From contig BNUF01000139.1 of the NCBI GenBank assembly GCA_025997155.1, positions 1-6,475 of the forward strand: 6,475 nt of DNA, read 5' to 3'. This DNA is from Clostridia bacterium (GTDB lineage: Bacteria; Bacillota; Clostridia; Lachnospirales; WQUN01). Below, one piece after another: positions 1-4,516 of this stretch; position 1 is the first letter of the stretch, and every line of letters starts with the position of its first letter. The translations under genes and the position numbers were made by a program. The notes beneath the pieces are model-generated. The model searched no databases and was not told the DNA's origin. It saw only the letters and a program-made list of their open reading frames with translations.

Positions 1-76
1 CGTTTACTTCACTTTTTAAATAACCTTTTTTCAAAGCGGCTATTGCTTTTTCTCTTAAATCTAAGGAATATGACAT
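1..76 (-). CDS. IS630-family transposase, N-terminus only (runs off the left edge)
   Basis: Reading the minus strand from the ATG at 76 gives 25 codons that begin MSYSLDLREKAIAALKKGY and continue LKSEVN before the window ends. The opening 'SYSLDLREKA...L..G.S..E' is typical of the N-terminal helix-turn-helix of IS630/Tc1-mariner-type transposases, which bind the element's terminal repeats and carry a C-terminal DDE nuclease domain. That domain lies outside the window, so whether the enzyme is intact cannot be judged. There is no strong Shine-Dalgarno site before the ATG, which is common for transposases. The reading frame is more A/T-rich than the phage genes beside it. The family call rests on 25 residues only. 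Confidence 0.72.
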   Translation of the reverse strand, partial: MSYSLDLREKAIAALKKGYLKSEVN

Positions 77-123
77 ATCTATATCTTACTACATTTGCTC
101 ACAAATTTCAATAGCCTCGACTA
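1..123 (-). mobile_element. End of an IS630-family insertion sequence inserted in parB
   Basis: ParB coding similarity stops abruptly at 124 and a transposase start codon appears 48 bases further on, so an element terminus must lie at about 121-125. The junction on the minus strand reads GCGATATAGTCGAGG. IS630 elements insert at TA dinucleotides and duplicate them, and two overlapping TA candidates (124-125 and 122-123) sit exactly at the break. The roughly 45-base terminal region holds a small inverted repeat, ATTTG-CTCA-CAAAT at 93-106, that could be part of the transposase-binding end. The other end of the element, and the rest of parB, are outside the window, so the terminus is placed by inference. 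Confidence 0.62.
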
Positions 124-339
124 TATCGCGGGAACGAGTACGCCGTACTGCCGAACGCTCTCAACAATGTTCTGCATAGCGTCATCGTCAAGTATTTTGA
201 AGGGGTGATTGGCGAATGTGTGTAATTCGCCAACAGCCACCTCAACAATTTTCTCTCGCGCCATATCCGCTCGGCTTTCTTCGGTGTTGAAAATATCGTC
301 ATATGGTTTTAGATTAAGGTTCTTTATACCATTACTCAT
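121..339 (-). pseudogene. parB: ParB partition protein, N-terminal fragment truncated by the IS
   Basis: The 72-residue fragment ends at a TAG formed at the IS junction. ParB proteins bind parS centromere sites, spread as CTP-dependent clamps and stimulate the ParA ATPase. Visible here is the N-terminal part of the ParB/Srx fold: 'VAVGELHTFANHPFKI' followed by 'DDDAMQNIVESVRQYGVLVPAI'. It stops just before the stretch where the family normally carries its GHRR-type CTP-binding motif, and the helix-turn-helix DNA-binding domain is also absent, so the fragment should not work as a ParB. The start is taken as the ATG at 339 because AGGAGGTG lies 7 bases upstream. A TTG at 345 is in frame but is too close to that site. 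The start overlaps the parA stop by 8 bases (ATGAGTAA), showing translational coupling. Confidence 0.85.
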
Positions 340-1114
340 CAGCAAGCACCTCCTGTGTCAAGGCTTCGTATGCTTGCGCCACTTTGCCTTTCGGGTCGTG
401 GGCGAAAATGCTTTTGCCCTCCGTGCTGATTTCGGCGGCTCGAACCGAAAACTGTATGTCATTTTCAAATATGTGTAATTTATCCGCATAAGCGTTTTTC
501 AAGAGTGTGCTTATCTCTTTTGCGTAATTAGTTCGACTGTCAACCATTGTCATCAAAATTCCAAGGATTGATAATTTCGGGTTGATTTGTCTGCGGATTT
601 TTGCTATACTTTGCATAAGGAGTTCGAGTCCCTTAACTGGCAGATACTGCGCCTGTACAGGTATCAACACTTTGTCTGCGGAGGCAAGTGCGTTTATGCT
701 AATCATACCTAATGACGGCGAAGTATCTAACAGTACATAGTCATAATGTTCACGCACAATATCCACATATTGCCGTAAAATCGTTTCGCGGATGATTACG
801 TTCGCAAGCGAGATTTCAATCCCCGAAAGGTCAATGCAAGCGGGCATAACGTCAACGCCCTCGGCGTGGCTCAAAATCCCCTCTTGCGCTGACACGGGCT
901 CGTCCTCGATAATTTTCCGCATTATCGTTGTTATCGTGACGGGGAGTGTGTCGGGCTGCTGCCAACCTAAACTTATTGTAAGCGACGCTTGTGCGTCCGT
1001 GTCGATAATCAATACCTTTTTGCCGTGCCGCGCAAGCCCGATACCCAAATTCACACAGGTTACAGACTTAGCCACACCGCCCTTTTGATTTGATACACAT
1101 ATTACCATAGCCAT
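332..1114 (-). CDS. parA: ParA/Soj-family partition ATPase
   Basis: This is a 260-residue, full-length Walker-type ParA. These ATPases bind DNA non-specifically as ATP dimers and, driven by ParB, segregate plasmids or chromosomes. The deviant Walker A is NQKGGVAKS at residues 9-17, with signature Lys11 and P-loop Lys16. Switch I is DTDAQAS (38-44) and Walker B is YDYVLLD ending at Asp130, followed by TSPSLG. The C-terminal part, with AEISTEGKSIF and KGKVAQAYEALTQEVL, is complete. There is no N-terminal helix-turn-helix, so it resembles short ParAs (type Ib or chromosomal/ICE type) that do not repress their own promoter. The start ATG has AGGAGG 6 bases upstream. The gene begins 17 bases after the SLOG gene and overlaps parB. 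The P-loop has Ala where most ParAs have Gly (KGGVGKT) and Ser-Val instead of Thr-Thr. Confidence 0.93.
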   Translation of the reverse strand: MAMVICVSNQKGGVAKSVTCVNLGIGLARHGKKVLIIDTDAQASLTISLGWQQPDTLPVTITTIMRKIIEDEPVSAQEGILSHAEGVDVMPACIDLSGIEISLANVIIRETILRQYVDIVREHYDYVLLDTSPSLGMISINALASADKVLIPVQAQYLPVKGLELLMQSIAKIRRQINPKLSILGILMTMVDSRTNYAKEISTLLKNAYADKLHIFENDIQFSVRAAEISTEGKSIFAHDPKGKVAQAYEALTQEVLADE

Positions 1115-1131
1115 AAAATTCCTCCTGATGA

Positions 1132-1467
1132 TTATTCCTTTACCTTGAAAATTCTTATCGGAACTCTGTTTTTCTTACAAGTGTCGATAACAAATTTCGT
1201 ACCGTGGCTTTCTCCGTCCCAAAAGGCAAGCACTAAATCGCTGTACTCAGTTATGGTGACATTTCGTTTTAACGGAGCAAGACGCCCGTACTTCTCATAC
1301 TCTGGCAAAAACTCTGTCAGATTGATATTGTTTTTGAGTGCGTAAGCCATCGCGCAAGAATCAATACCGCGCGTCCCGCCCGAAACTACTTCATTTGTTT
1401 CCTTTGGAAGATAAACTCCTAAATCTTCAACAGCTAATCCCCTCGACCCGATAACCGCCACTTTCAT
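1132..1467 (-). CDS. SLOG-family (DUF2493 / YspA-like) nucleotide-binding-fold protein
   Basis: The 111-residue protein has the marks of the SLOG Rossmannoid superfamily (DprA, LOG, YspA-like DUF2493). The first strand and glycine-rich turn MKVAVIGSRG is followed by SGGTRGID at 29-36, the family's ligand-binding loop, then by EFLPEYEKYGRLAPLKRN and FWDGESHGT (82-90). Relatives are thought to bind nucleotides or nucleotide-derived signals and are often found on mobile elements and in stress or conflict loci; no reaction is established for this small subgroup. It lies 17 bases before parA on the same strand, so the two are probably co-transcribed. The ATG at 1467 has a weak GGGGAAG site before it and directly abuts the TGA of a possible 22-codon ORF. 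Confidence 0.82.
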   Translation of the reverse strand: MKVAVIGSRGLAVEDLGVYLPKETNEVVSGGTRGIDSCAMAYALKNNINLTEFLPEYEKYGRLAPLKRNVTITEYSDLVLAFWDGESHGTKFVIDTCKKNRVPIRIFKVKE

Positions 1468-1536
1468 TCACGTCTTCCCCGCCGAATATGCAGGAGCGTA
1501 AGCAGCCATACTTTTGCAAGGTTTTCTATAATTCAC
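1468..1536 (-). CDS. Possible 22-residue leader peptide before the SLOG gene
   Basis: A GTG at 1536 opens 22 codons starting VNYRKPCKSMAAYAPAYSAG and ending KT, with TGA at 1470-1468 directly touching the ATG of the SLOG gene (TGAATG). The junction fits translational coupling. Against it, GGGGG lies about 12 bases upstream of the GTG, farther than ideal, and an ORF this short can occur by chance. No family is recognised. It may be a leader peptide, a small functional peptide or noise. Confidence 0.22.
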   Translation of the reverse strand: MNYRKPCKSMAAYAPAYSAGKT

Positions 1537-1586
1537 CTTGATAACTTTCCCCCTTATAACAAATAGTATCTCGCTTAACCCTACAT

Positions 1587-1645
1587 AAAAATAAGACTAA
1601 ACCACAAACCCCGCAGATACGGGCGTTACCGTGTTTAGTCTTATT
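1587..1645 (-). terminator. Intrinsic terminator with a 13-bp stem, overlapping the 3' end of the upstream gene
   Basis: ATAAGACTAAAC at 1591-1602 and GTTTAGTCTTAT at 1633-1644 are perfect reverse complements, and one more A-T pair (1590/1645) extends the stem to 13 bp. The 30-base loop holds a second hairpin, CCCG-TATCTG-CGGG on the minus strand. On the minus strand the stem is followed by a run of five T, so it should end transcription coming from the gene at 1597-2069. The T-run lies on one side only. Its upstream arm falls inside the last codons of that gene. Confidence 0.75.
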
Positions 1646-2069
1646 ATATCAGCAACATTCCCGACCTCTTCCGTCTCCCGCCGTTTCTCCGCCTCCCATT
1701 GCTCCTGCCTAATTTTCAGCTCCGCAAGTTTGATTTTCAGTTCAGGGTGACGACCAATCAGCTTATCTAGATACTCCCTCGATTTAACATCTTCAAGCGA
1801 ACTTTTGTATAACATTACCATACTTAAATATTCGTTGCTGTCGATATCTTCAAGGCTTATCCCCAGATTTTGTATGAAAAAATGGACTTCCTCGCCCAAC
1901 GCCAGAACGTTCGGCGGCGCGTCCAAGATTTGTCGCAATATCTGCTTTTGCGTCTTCTTCTTTCGGCGAACCTCGCCCGACTTCTCACCGCCCTTTTTCC
2001 GTTTTCTCTTGCTTCATTCTTGCTTCGTTCGTCGTGCGGTATTAAATTATTATTGATACCTTTTGGCAT
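1597..2069 (-). pseudogene. Small phage KGG-motif protein (often found near terminase), split by a frameshift
   Basis: Two overlapping frames make one gene. The first starts at the ATG at 2069 (MPKGINNNLIPHDERSKNEA) and the second carries the rest down to the TAG at 1597. They join at an A5 run (T5 on the plus strand, 1994-1998). One more A would give a continuous 157-residue protein reading ...ENGKKGGEKSGEVRRKKKTQ, then QILRQILDAPPNVLALGEEV and a long charged helix. 'NNNLIP..ER...E.RE.G.KGG..SGE.RR+K+T' is a conserved N-terminus of short Firmicutes phage proteins often coded near the terminase; their function is not established. Read literally, the first frame gives a 70-residue protein with a meaningless Arg-rich tail. 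The ATG has AAGGCGGTG 5 bases upstream. The cause could be a real mutation, a sequencing error in the homopolymer, or -1 slippage. Confidence 0.72.
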
Positions 2070-2099
2070 AGGTTCACCGCCTTATCTTTTTATGTACAA

Positions 2100-2128
2100 A
2101 CAAAAATCCCCCGCGTAACCGTTCGCGG
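2100..2128 (-). terminator. Terminator-like hairpin in the leader after the late regulator
   Basis: On the minus strand CCGCG-AACGGTTA-CGCGG (2128-2111) is followed by GGGGATTTTTG, a GC-rich stem with a T-rich tail. A second small hairpin, CCTTT-ACCG-AAAGG (2133-2146), lies directly upstream. It could simply terminate transcription from the regulator gene. However, it sits about 45-70 bases downstream of a likely promoter start (see the -10 box at 2177-2182), where an attenuator or antitermination target would be. Confidence 0.6.
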
Positions 2129-2176
2129 AATCCCTTTACCGAAAGGAGTGTGTCGTGCATATGTTTTCACAATTAC

Positions 2177-2230
2177 ATTATATCATACTTGACAGTTCCA
2201 TTGAGTTGCATTGAGTTGCAATTAGTTGCA
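2177..2230 (-). promoter_or_regulatory. Candidate late promoter: TATAAT box with an upstream repeat array
   Basis: On the minus strand TATAAT (2182-2177) overlaps the TAA stop of the regulator gene. At the proper 17-base spacing the -35 position reads CTCAAT, which is a poor match to TTGACA, so the promoter probably needs an activator. The -24 to -60 region relative to the expected start is filled by four helically phased 10-bp repeats (TGCAACT). This arrangement is what one would expect for a phage late promoter controlled by the adjacent regulator, but no binding is shown by the sequence itself. Confidence 0.5.
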
Positions 2231-2606
2231 AGTTTTTTATATTTCGATAATAGGTAGATTTAATGCCTCTATCCGTATTCTTCCCGCCCAAAATCCCCGC
2301 TATTTCATGCCAGTCCTTGAACTCCACAAGGCGGTTATAGAATATTGTAAATAGTTGGCTATCTTCCAACGCTTTCAGCGCGTTGAGTGTACGCACCAGC
2401 TCCTGATTATGCAACTCTTCCTTTTTGCAACGCCGCTCTTTCAGCATAACGAGTTTCACAACGTCCGCGCAAAGTTTATCGTCGTTATCACGCGCCTTTG
2501 GCATATCCGTTATAACGCTAGTGCTTTTAGTCGTTTTCGTTTCAAGTTCCGCTATCTTCTCGTCCAAAAATTCAATCTCACGTTTCAAATGGTACAGGCT
2601 TTTCAC
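2178..2606 (-). CDS. Sigma-70 region 4-like phage late-gene regulator (ArpU/DUF1492 type)
   Basis: The 142-residue protein opens with an amphipathic, coiled-coil-like helix (LKREIEFLDEKIAELETK, 7-24). After a variable linker comes a second helical region, and then a C-terminal helix-turn-helix of sigma-region-4 type: LFTIFYNRLVEFKDWHEIAG and a helix with STYYRNIKNL (about 85-126). This layout matches the DUF1492/ArpU/RinA-like regulators that phages of Gram-positive bacteria use to switch on packaging and structural genes; they are normally coded just upstream of terminase. The start is GTG at 2606, with GGAGGGG 5 bases upstream. The last ~16 residues are encoded by 10-bp repeats and look like a regulatory DNA array read as protein. 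The gene is divergent from hicA. Confidence 0.72.
   Translation of the reverse strand: MKSLYHLKREIEFLDEKIAELETKTTKSTSVITDMPKARDNDDKLCADVVKLVMLKERRCKKEELHNQELVRTLNALKALEDSQLFTIFYNRLVEFKDWHEIAGILGGKNTDRGIKSTYYRNIKNLQLIATQCNSMELSSMI
2191..2230. repeat. Four tandem 10-bp repeats, consensus TTGAGTTGCA
   Basis: Units are GACAGTTCCA (2191-2200, degenerate), TTGAGTTGCA (2201-2210), TTGAGTTGCA (2211-2220) and ATTAGTTGCA (2221-2230). The core AGTTGCA recurs every 10 bases, about one helical turn, so a protein would meet all copies on one DNA face. The array lies inside the 3' end of the regulator gene and encodes its odd C-terminal tail. Confidence 0.8.
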
Positions 2607-2645
2607 TCAATCCCCTCCGATAGTCATAACTCTTGTATCACTATA

Positions 2646-2675
2646 ATTATAACACGTATGAAAAAATATTTTAAA
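2646..2675 (-). promoter_or_regulatory. Promoter of the late regulator (extended -10)
   Basis: On the minus strand TGTTATAAT (2654-2646) is a perfect extended -10 element 40 bases before the GTG start at 2606. The -35 is weak: TTTAAA at 2675-2670 with an 18-base spacer. An ACGTA motif at 2654-2658, shared with the hicAB operator, overlaps the upstream edge of the -10 element, so HicB might also control this promoter. Confidence 0.5.
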
Positions 2676-2692
2676 AAATCTACAAAAAACGC

Positions 2693-2721
2693 TTTACAAT
2701 ACGTAAAAATACGTATATAAT
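2693..2721 (+). promoter_or_regulatory. hicAB promoter with an operator-like inverted repeat in the spacer
   Basis: TTTACA (2693-2698) and TATAAT (2716-2721) are separated by exactly 17 bases, 20 bases before the hicA ATG. The spacer holds ATACGTAAAAATACGTAT (2699-2716), two TACGTA palindromes arranged as an inverted repeat. HicB antitoxins with a ribbon-helix-helix domain commonly bind such repeats to repress their own operon, so this is the best candidate operator. Confidence 0.72.
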
Positions 2722-2740
2722 ATATTTAAGAGGTAAGGCG

Positions 2741-2920
2741 ATGAAGAAACGAGATTTAGAACAAAAACTAAATAAAGCGGGTTGGCGTATAAAATCTGGT
2801 GGCGGTCATGATATGGCTACACACCCCGACAAGGAAGGAATCAAGATACCAATACCGCGCCATACAGAAATCAACGAGTATACCGCAAAATCAATATTAA
2901 GCAAGGCGGGGTTAGTATAA
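2741..2920 (+). CDS. hicA: HicA mRNA interferase toxin
   Basis: The 59-residue ORF starts MKKRDLEQKLNKAGWRIKSG and continues GGHDMATHPDKEGIKIPIPR, ending at TAA 2918-2920. HicA toxins are small double-stranded-RNA-binding-fold proteins that cut mRNA. The N-terminal 'K..+L...GW....GGGHD' and the central 'IPIPRH.EI...TA.SILKKAGL'-like stretch fit the family well. His23 is at the conserved catalytic position. The length is normal (about 60 residues). AGAGG lies 7 bases before the ATG. It is the first gene of the hicAB operon, 42 bases before hicB, and reads against all its neighbours. Confidence 0.88.
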   Translation: MKKRDLEQKLNKAGWRIKSGGGHDMATHPDKEGIKIPIPRHTEINEYTAKSILSKAGLV

Positions 2921-2962
2921 CCCCTTTGCTTTGAATATTAAACTTTAGAAAGGGCTGATTTT

Positions 2963-3358
2963 ATGAAATATGTTTACCCAGCTATTTTAATACCCGTAGG
3001 TAACGGATACAGTGTAGAAGTTCCCGATTTACCCGGTTGCTGTACTTGTGGGAAATCACTCGCCGACGCGCTTAAAATGGCGGAAGACGCGACTTCAATG
3101 TGGCTTTGGGACGCTGAAAACAAAAAAGAAATTATACCGTCTGCTTCACGAACGCTTAACGCCGACGCTCCGCAATTTGTAAATTTTATAGTTGCAGATA
3201 CAGACGCTTATCGCAAAGAACATGATTCACGAGCAGTCAAGAAAACCGTGTCCATTCCCAACTGGCTCAATACACAAGCCGAAAAAGCAAACGCGCCGTT
3301 TTCTCAAATTCTTCAAGAAGGGCTGAAGCAATATCTGCGTTTAGAAGCCACCCATTAG
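2963..3358 (+). CDS. hicB: HicB antitoxin with C-terminal ribbon-helix-helix domain
   Basis: The 131-residue protein begins with the HicB partial RNase H-like domain (MKYVYPAILIPVGNGYSVEV, then PDLPGCCTCGKSLADALKMA, to about residue 75), which binds and blocks HicA. A C-terminal domain at about 91-126, with KKTVSIPNWLNTQAEKAN and FSQILQEGLKQYL, reads as a ribbon-helix-helix for operator binding. AAAGGG lies 8 bases upstream of the ATG. That site can pair with CCCTTT at 2922-2927, just after the hicA stop (AAAGGG at 2949-2954), so hicB translation might depend on ribosomes leaving hicA; this is speculative. The terminator overlaps the stop codon. Confidence 0.9.
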   Translation: MKYVYPAILIPVGNGYSVEVPDLPGCCTCGKSLADALKMAEDATSMWLWDAENKKEIIPSASRTLNADAPQFVNFIVADTDAYRKEHDSRAVKKTVSIPNWLNTQAEKANAPFSQILQEGLKQYLRLEATH

Positions 3359-3372
3359 GGATTGGCTTTTTT
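3346..3372 (+). terminator. Intrinsic terminator of hicAB
   Basis: AGCCA-CCC-ATTA-GGG-AT-TGGCT (3346-3367) forms a two-part stem, followed by a run of T to 3372. It overlaps the hicB TAG at 3356-3358, closing the plus-strand unit. There is no T-run in the minus direction. Confidence 0.82.
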
Positions 3373-3394
3373 GTTTACCTCGGGTTCGTCCGAC

Positions 3395-3424
3395 CGCCCC
3401 GCCAACTTCTACTCTGGCGGGGCG
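3395..3424. repeat. Perfect 10-bp GC-rich inverted repeat between convergent operons
   Basis: CGCCCCGCCA (3395-3404) and TGGCGGGGCG (3415-3424) are exact reverse complements around a 10-base loop. On the plus strand the stem is followed by TTTATT, so it could act as a second, weaker terminator behind hicAB. On the minus strand, 15 bases after the antirepressor stop, it lacks a T-run, so termination there is less sure. Confidence 0.6.
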
Positions 3425-3438
3425 TTTATTGCGCCTGT

Positions 3439-4230
3439 TCAGCTTGCCACGCCAATTTCATTATTTTTGTTCAAGAAGACATTAACGAAATATGTTTGTC
3501 CGCGTCCTGTGACCTTCGGGGTTTTGCTCACGGTTGTATGTCCGTCGGCATGAGTAATGCTCGTTTCTTTAATCCAAAACAGCCCCATTTCCATAGCGCG
3601 TTGTGTCGGCATATTGAAATCCGTCCCCTTGCGGCTTATCAAATACCCGTGTACCCGTAACCACTCAAAAAGCCTGTTCTGCCCGATATCCACGCCGTTT
3701 TGCTTTAATATTTTCGCAAGCTCCCCGATTAGGATTGTCGTACTCGAACTCGCCACCGCGTCCGCAAACAGCACTTTGGGCTTGTCCTTTTCAACTTGCT
3801 TTTCGAGCTCCGCTTTTTCAGTTTCCGCCCGTAACCGCGCCTTGCGTTCGTCAACGAGTTTCAGCGTAACGGCGAGTAAATGCTCGGGATTGTCAAGTAA
3901 TTCATTTGTCGCGTACATTCCGTGCTTGCGGATTGAGGGCAGAACCTCACCCACTACCCAATTTTCAAACTCTTCTGCTTTCGGGAGTGCGGAACGCATT
4001 ACTAAACGATAAACGTCACGTTCCTGTATGATTTTAACGCTTTGATTCCCGCCGTTTGTAGGGGTGAGTGTTTCGCTCACCCCTTTGCAATGTTCGCGTA
4101 CTGCCTCGTTAGGGTTTTTGTACCCCAAAATCTCCGCAACGTCTCTCCCGACAAACCACGGCTCGCCGTCAATTTCCACCGTCCGCACCTTGCCAAATTC
4201 CGCGTTTTCAAATACTTTCACGTTATCCAT
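3439..4230 (-). CDS. Phage antirepressor (BRO-N plus KilAC domains)
   Basis: The 263-residue protein has two domains. The N-terminal BRO domain (about 1-105) shows FGKVRTVEIDGEPWFVGRDV, AEILGYKNPNEAV and WVVGEVLPSIRKHGMY. After a charged helix (about 122-152, rich in Glu/Lys, likely coiled coil) comes a C-terminal KilAC/ANT domain (about 155-255) with IGELAKILKQNGVDIGQNRL, FEWLRVHGYLI and the GRGQTYFVNVFL end. Such proteins bind and inactivate the phage repressor, favouring lytic growth; the target here is unknown. The start is the ATG at 4230 with GGAGAGGGG 8 bases upstream; an upstream in-frame ATG at 4275 would overlap the previous gene and lacks such a site. It is the last gene of the early operon, which is an unusual place for an antirepressor, since these often sit beside the repressor. 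Confidence 0.9.
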   Translation of the reverse strand: MDNVKVFENAEFGKVRTVEIDGEPWFVGRDVAEILGYKNPNEAVREHCKGVSETLTPTNGGNQSVKIIQERDVYRLVMRSALPKAEEFENWVVGEVLPSIRKHGMYATNELLDNPEHLLAVTLKLVDERKARLRAETEKAELEKQVEKDKPKVLFADAVASSSTTILIGELAKILKQNGVDIGQNRLFEWLRVHGYLISRKGTDFNMPTQRAMEMGLFWIKETSITHADGHTTVSKTPKVTGRGQTYFVNVFLNKNNEIGVAS

Positions 4231-4249
4231 TTTGTTTTCCCCTCTCCGA

Positions 4250-4501
4250 TTATCCCGCCGCATTCGCGGTCTCATTATTTCGTTTTTTCGATTTCGGATA
4301 CCGCCGTGCCATTTTGTCGCGTATAGCTTTTACGCTGTCCGCAGGGTCGTCAACAAAAAACGACAACCACCACTCAAGCAAATCCCCGCGTTCAATAAAT
4401 TCTCTCGCGGAATAGCGGTATTTGGTTTTATAGTCGTTCACAGCCTGTGCTATTACCGCATACGCTAATTTTTTAACTCCGTCGTCACATAATTCATTCA
4501 T
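4250..4501 (-). CDS. Small phage protein of unknown function (83 aa)
   Basis: This predicted acidic-to-basic helical protein carries LAYAVIAQAVNDYK near the N-terminus, LLEWWLSFFVDDPADSVKAI in the middle and a basic tail (RRYPKSKKR). The pattern 'AIV.QAV.DYR... FF.S.W' is seen in small proteins of Firmicutes phage early operons whose function is unknown; no function is assigned. No membrane segment is evident despite the WWLSFF patch. GAGAGGGG lies 8 bases before the ATG, and the 19 bases ending at the ATG match the antirepressor's initiation region at 18 positions. It lies 15 bases after the previous gene and 19 before the antirepressor. Confidence 0.72.
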   Translation of the reverse strand: MNELCDDGVKKLAYAVIAQAVNDYKTKYRYSAREFIERGDLLEWWLSFFVDDPADSVKAIRDKMARRYPKSKKRNNETANAAG

Positions 4502-4516
4502 TTTGTTGTCCCCTCT

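Noticed and set aside
108..302. Minus-strand reading frame overlapping parB
   Set aside because: It is a shadow of the parB fragment with no recognisable motif or ribosome-binding site.
340..345. TTG at 345 as the parB start
   Set aside because: It lies too close to the AGGAGGTG site; the ATG at 339 has ideal spacing.
2189..2194. TTGACA on the plus strand as a -35 box
   Set aside because: No -10-like sequence lies 16-18 bases downstream; the region reads as the repeat array.
2161..2214. Short plus-strand ORF after GAAAGGAG
   Set aside because: Only 17 codons, spacing too long, and it lies antisense to the regulator end and leader.
2191..2230. Repeat array as a CRISPR
   Set aside because: Units are 10 bases, directly adjacent, and have no spacers.
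2355..2720. Long plus-strand frames across the regulator
   Set aside because: They run antisense to a well supported gene, lack ribosome-binding sites and show no family motif.
4231..4275. ATG at 4275 as the antirepressor start
   Set aside because: It would overlap the upstream gene and encode an Arg-rich leader unlike BRO domains, and a strong ribosome-binding site precedes the ATG at 4230.
3557..4468. Plus-strand frames antisense to the antirepressor and the 83-aa gene
   Set aside because: They mirror the codon structure of the real minus-strand genes and have Ser/Pro-rich nonsense composition.
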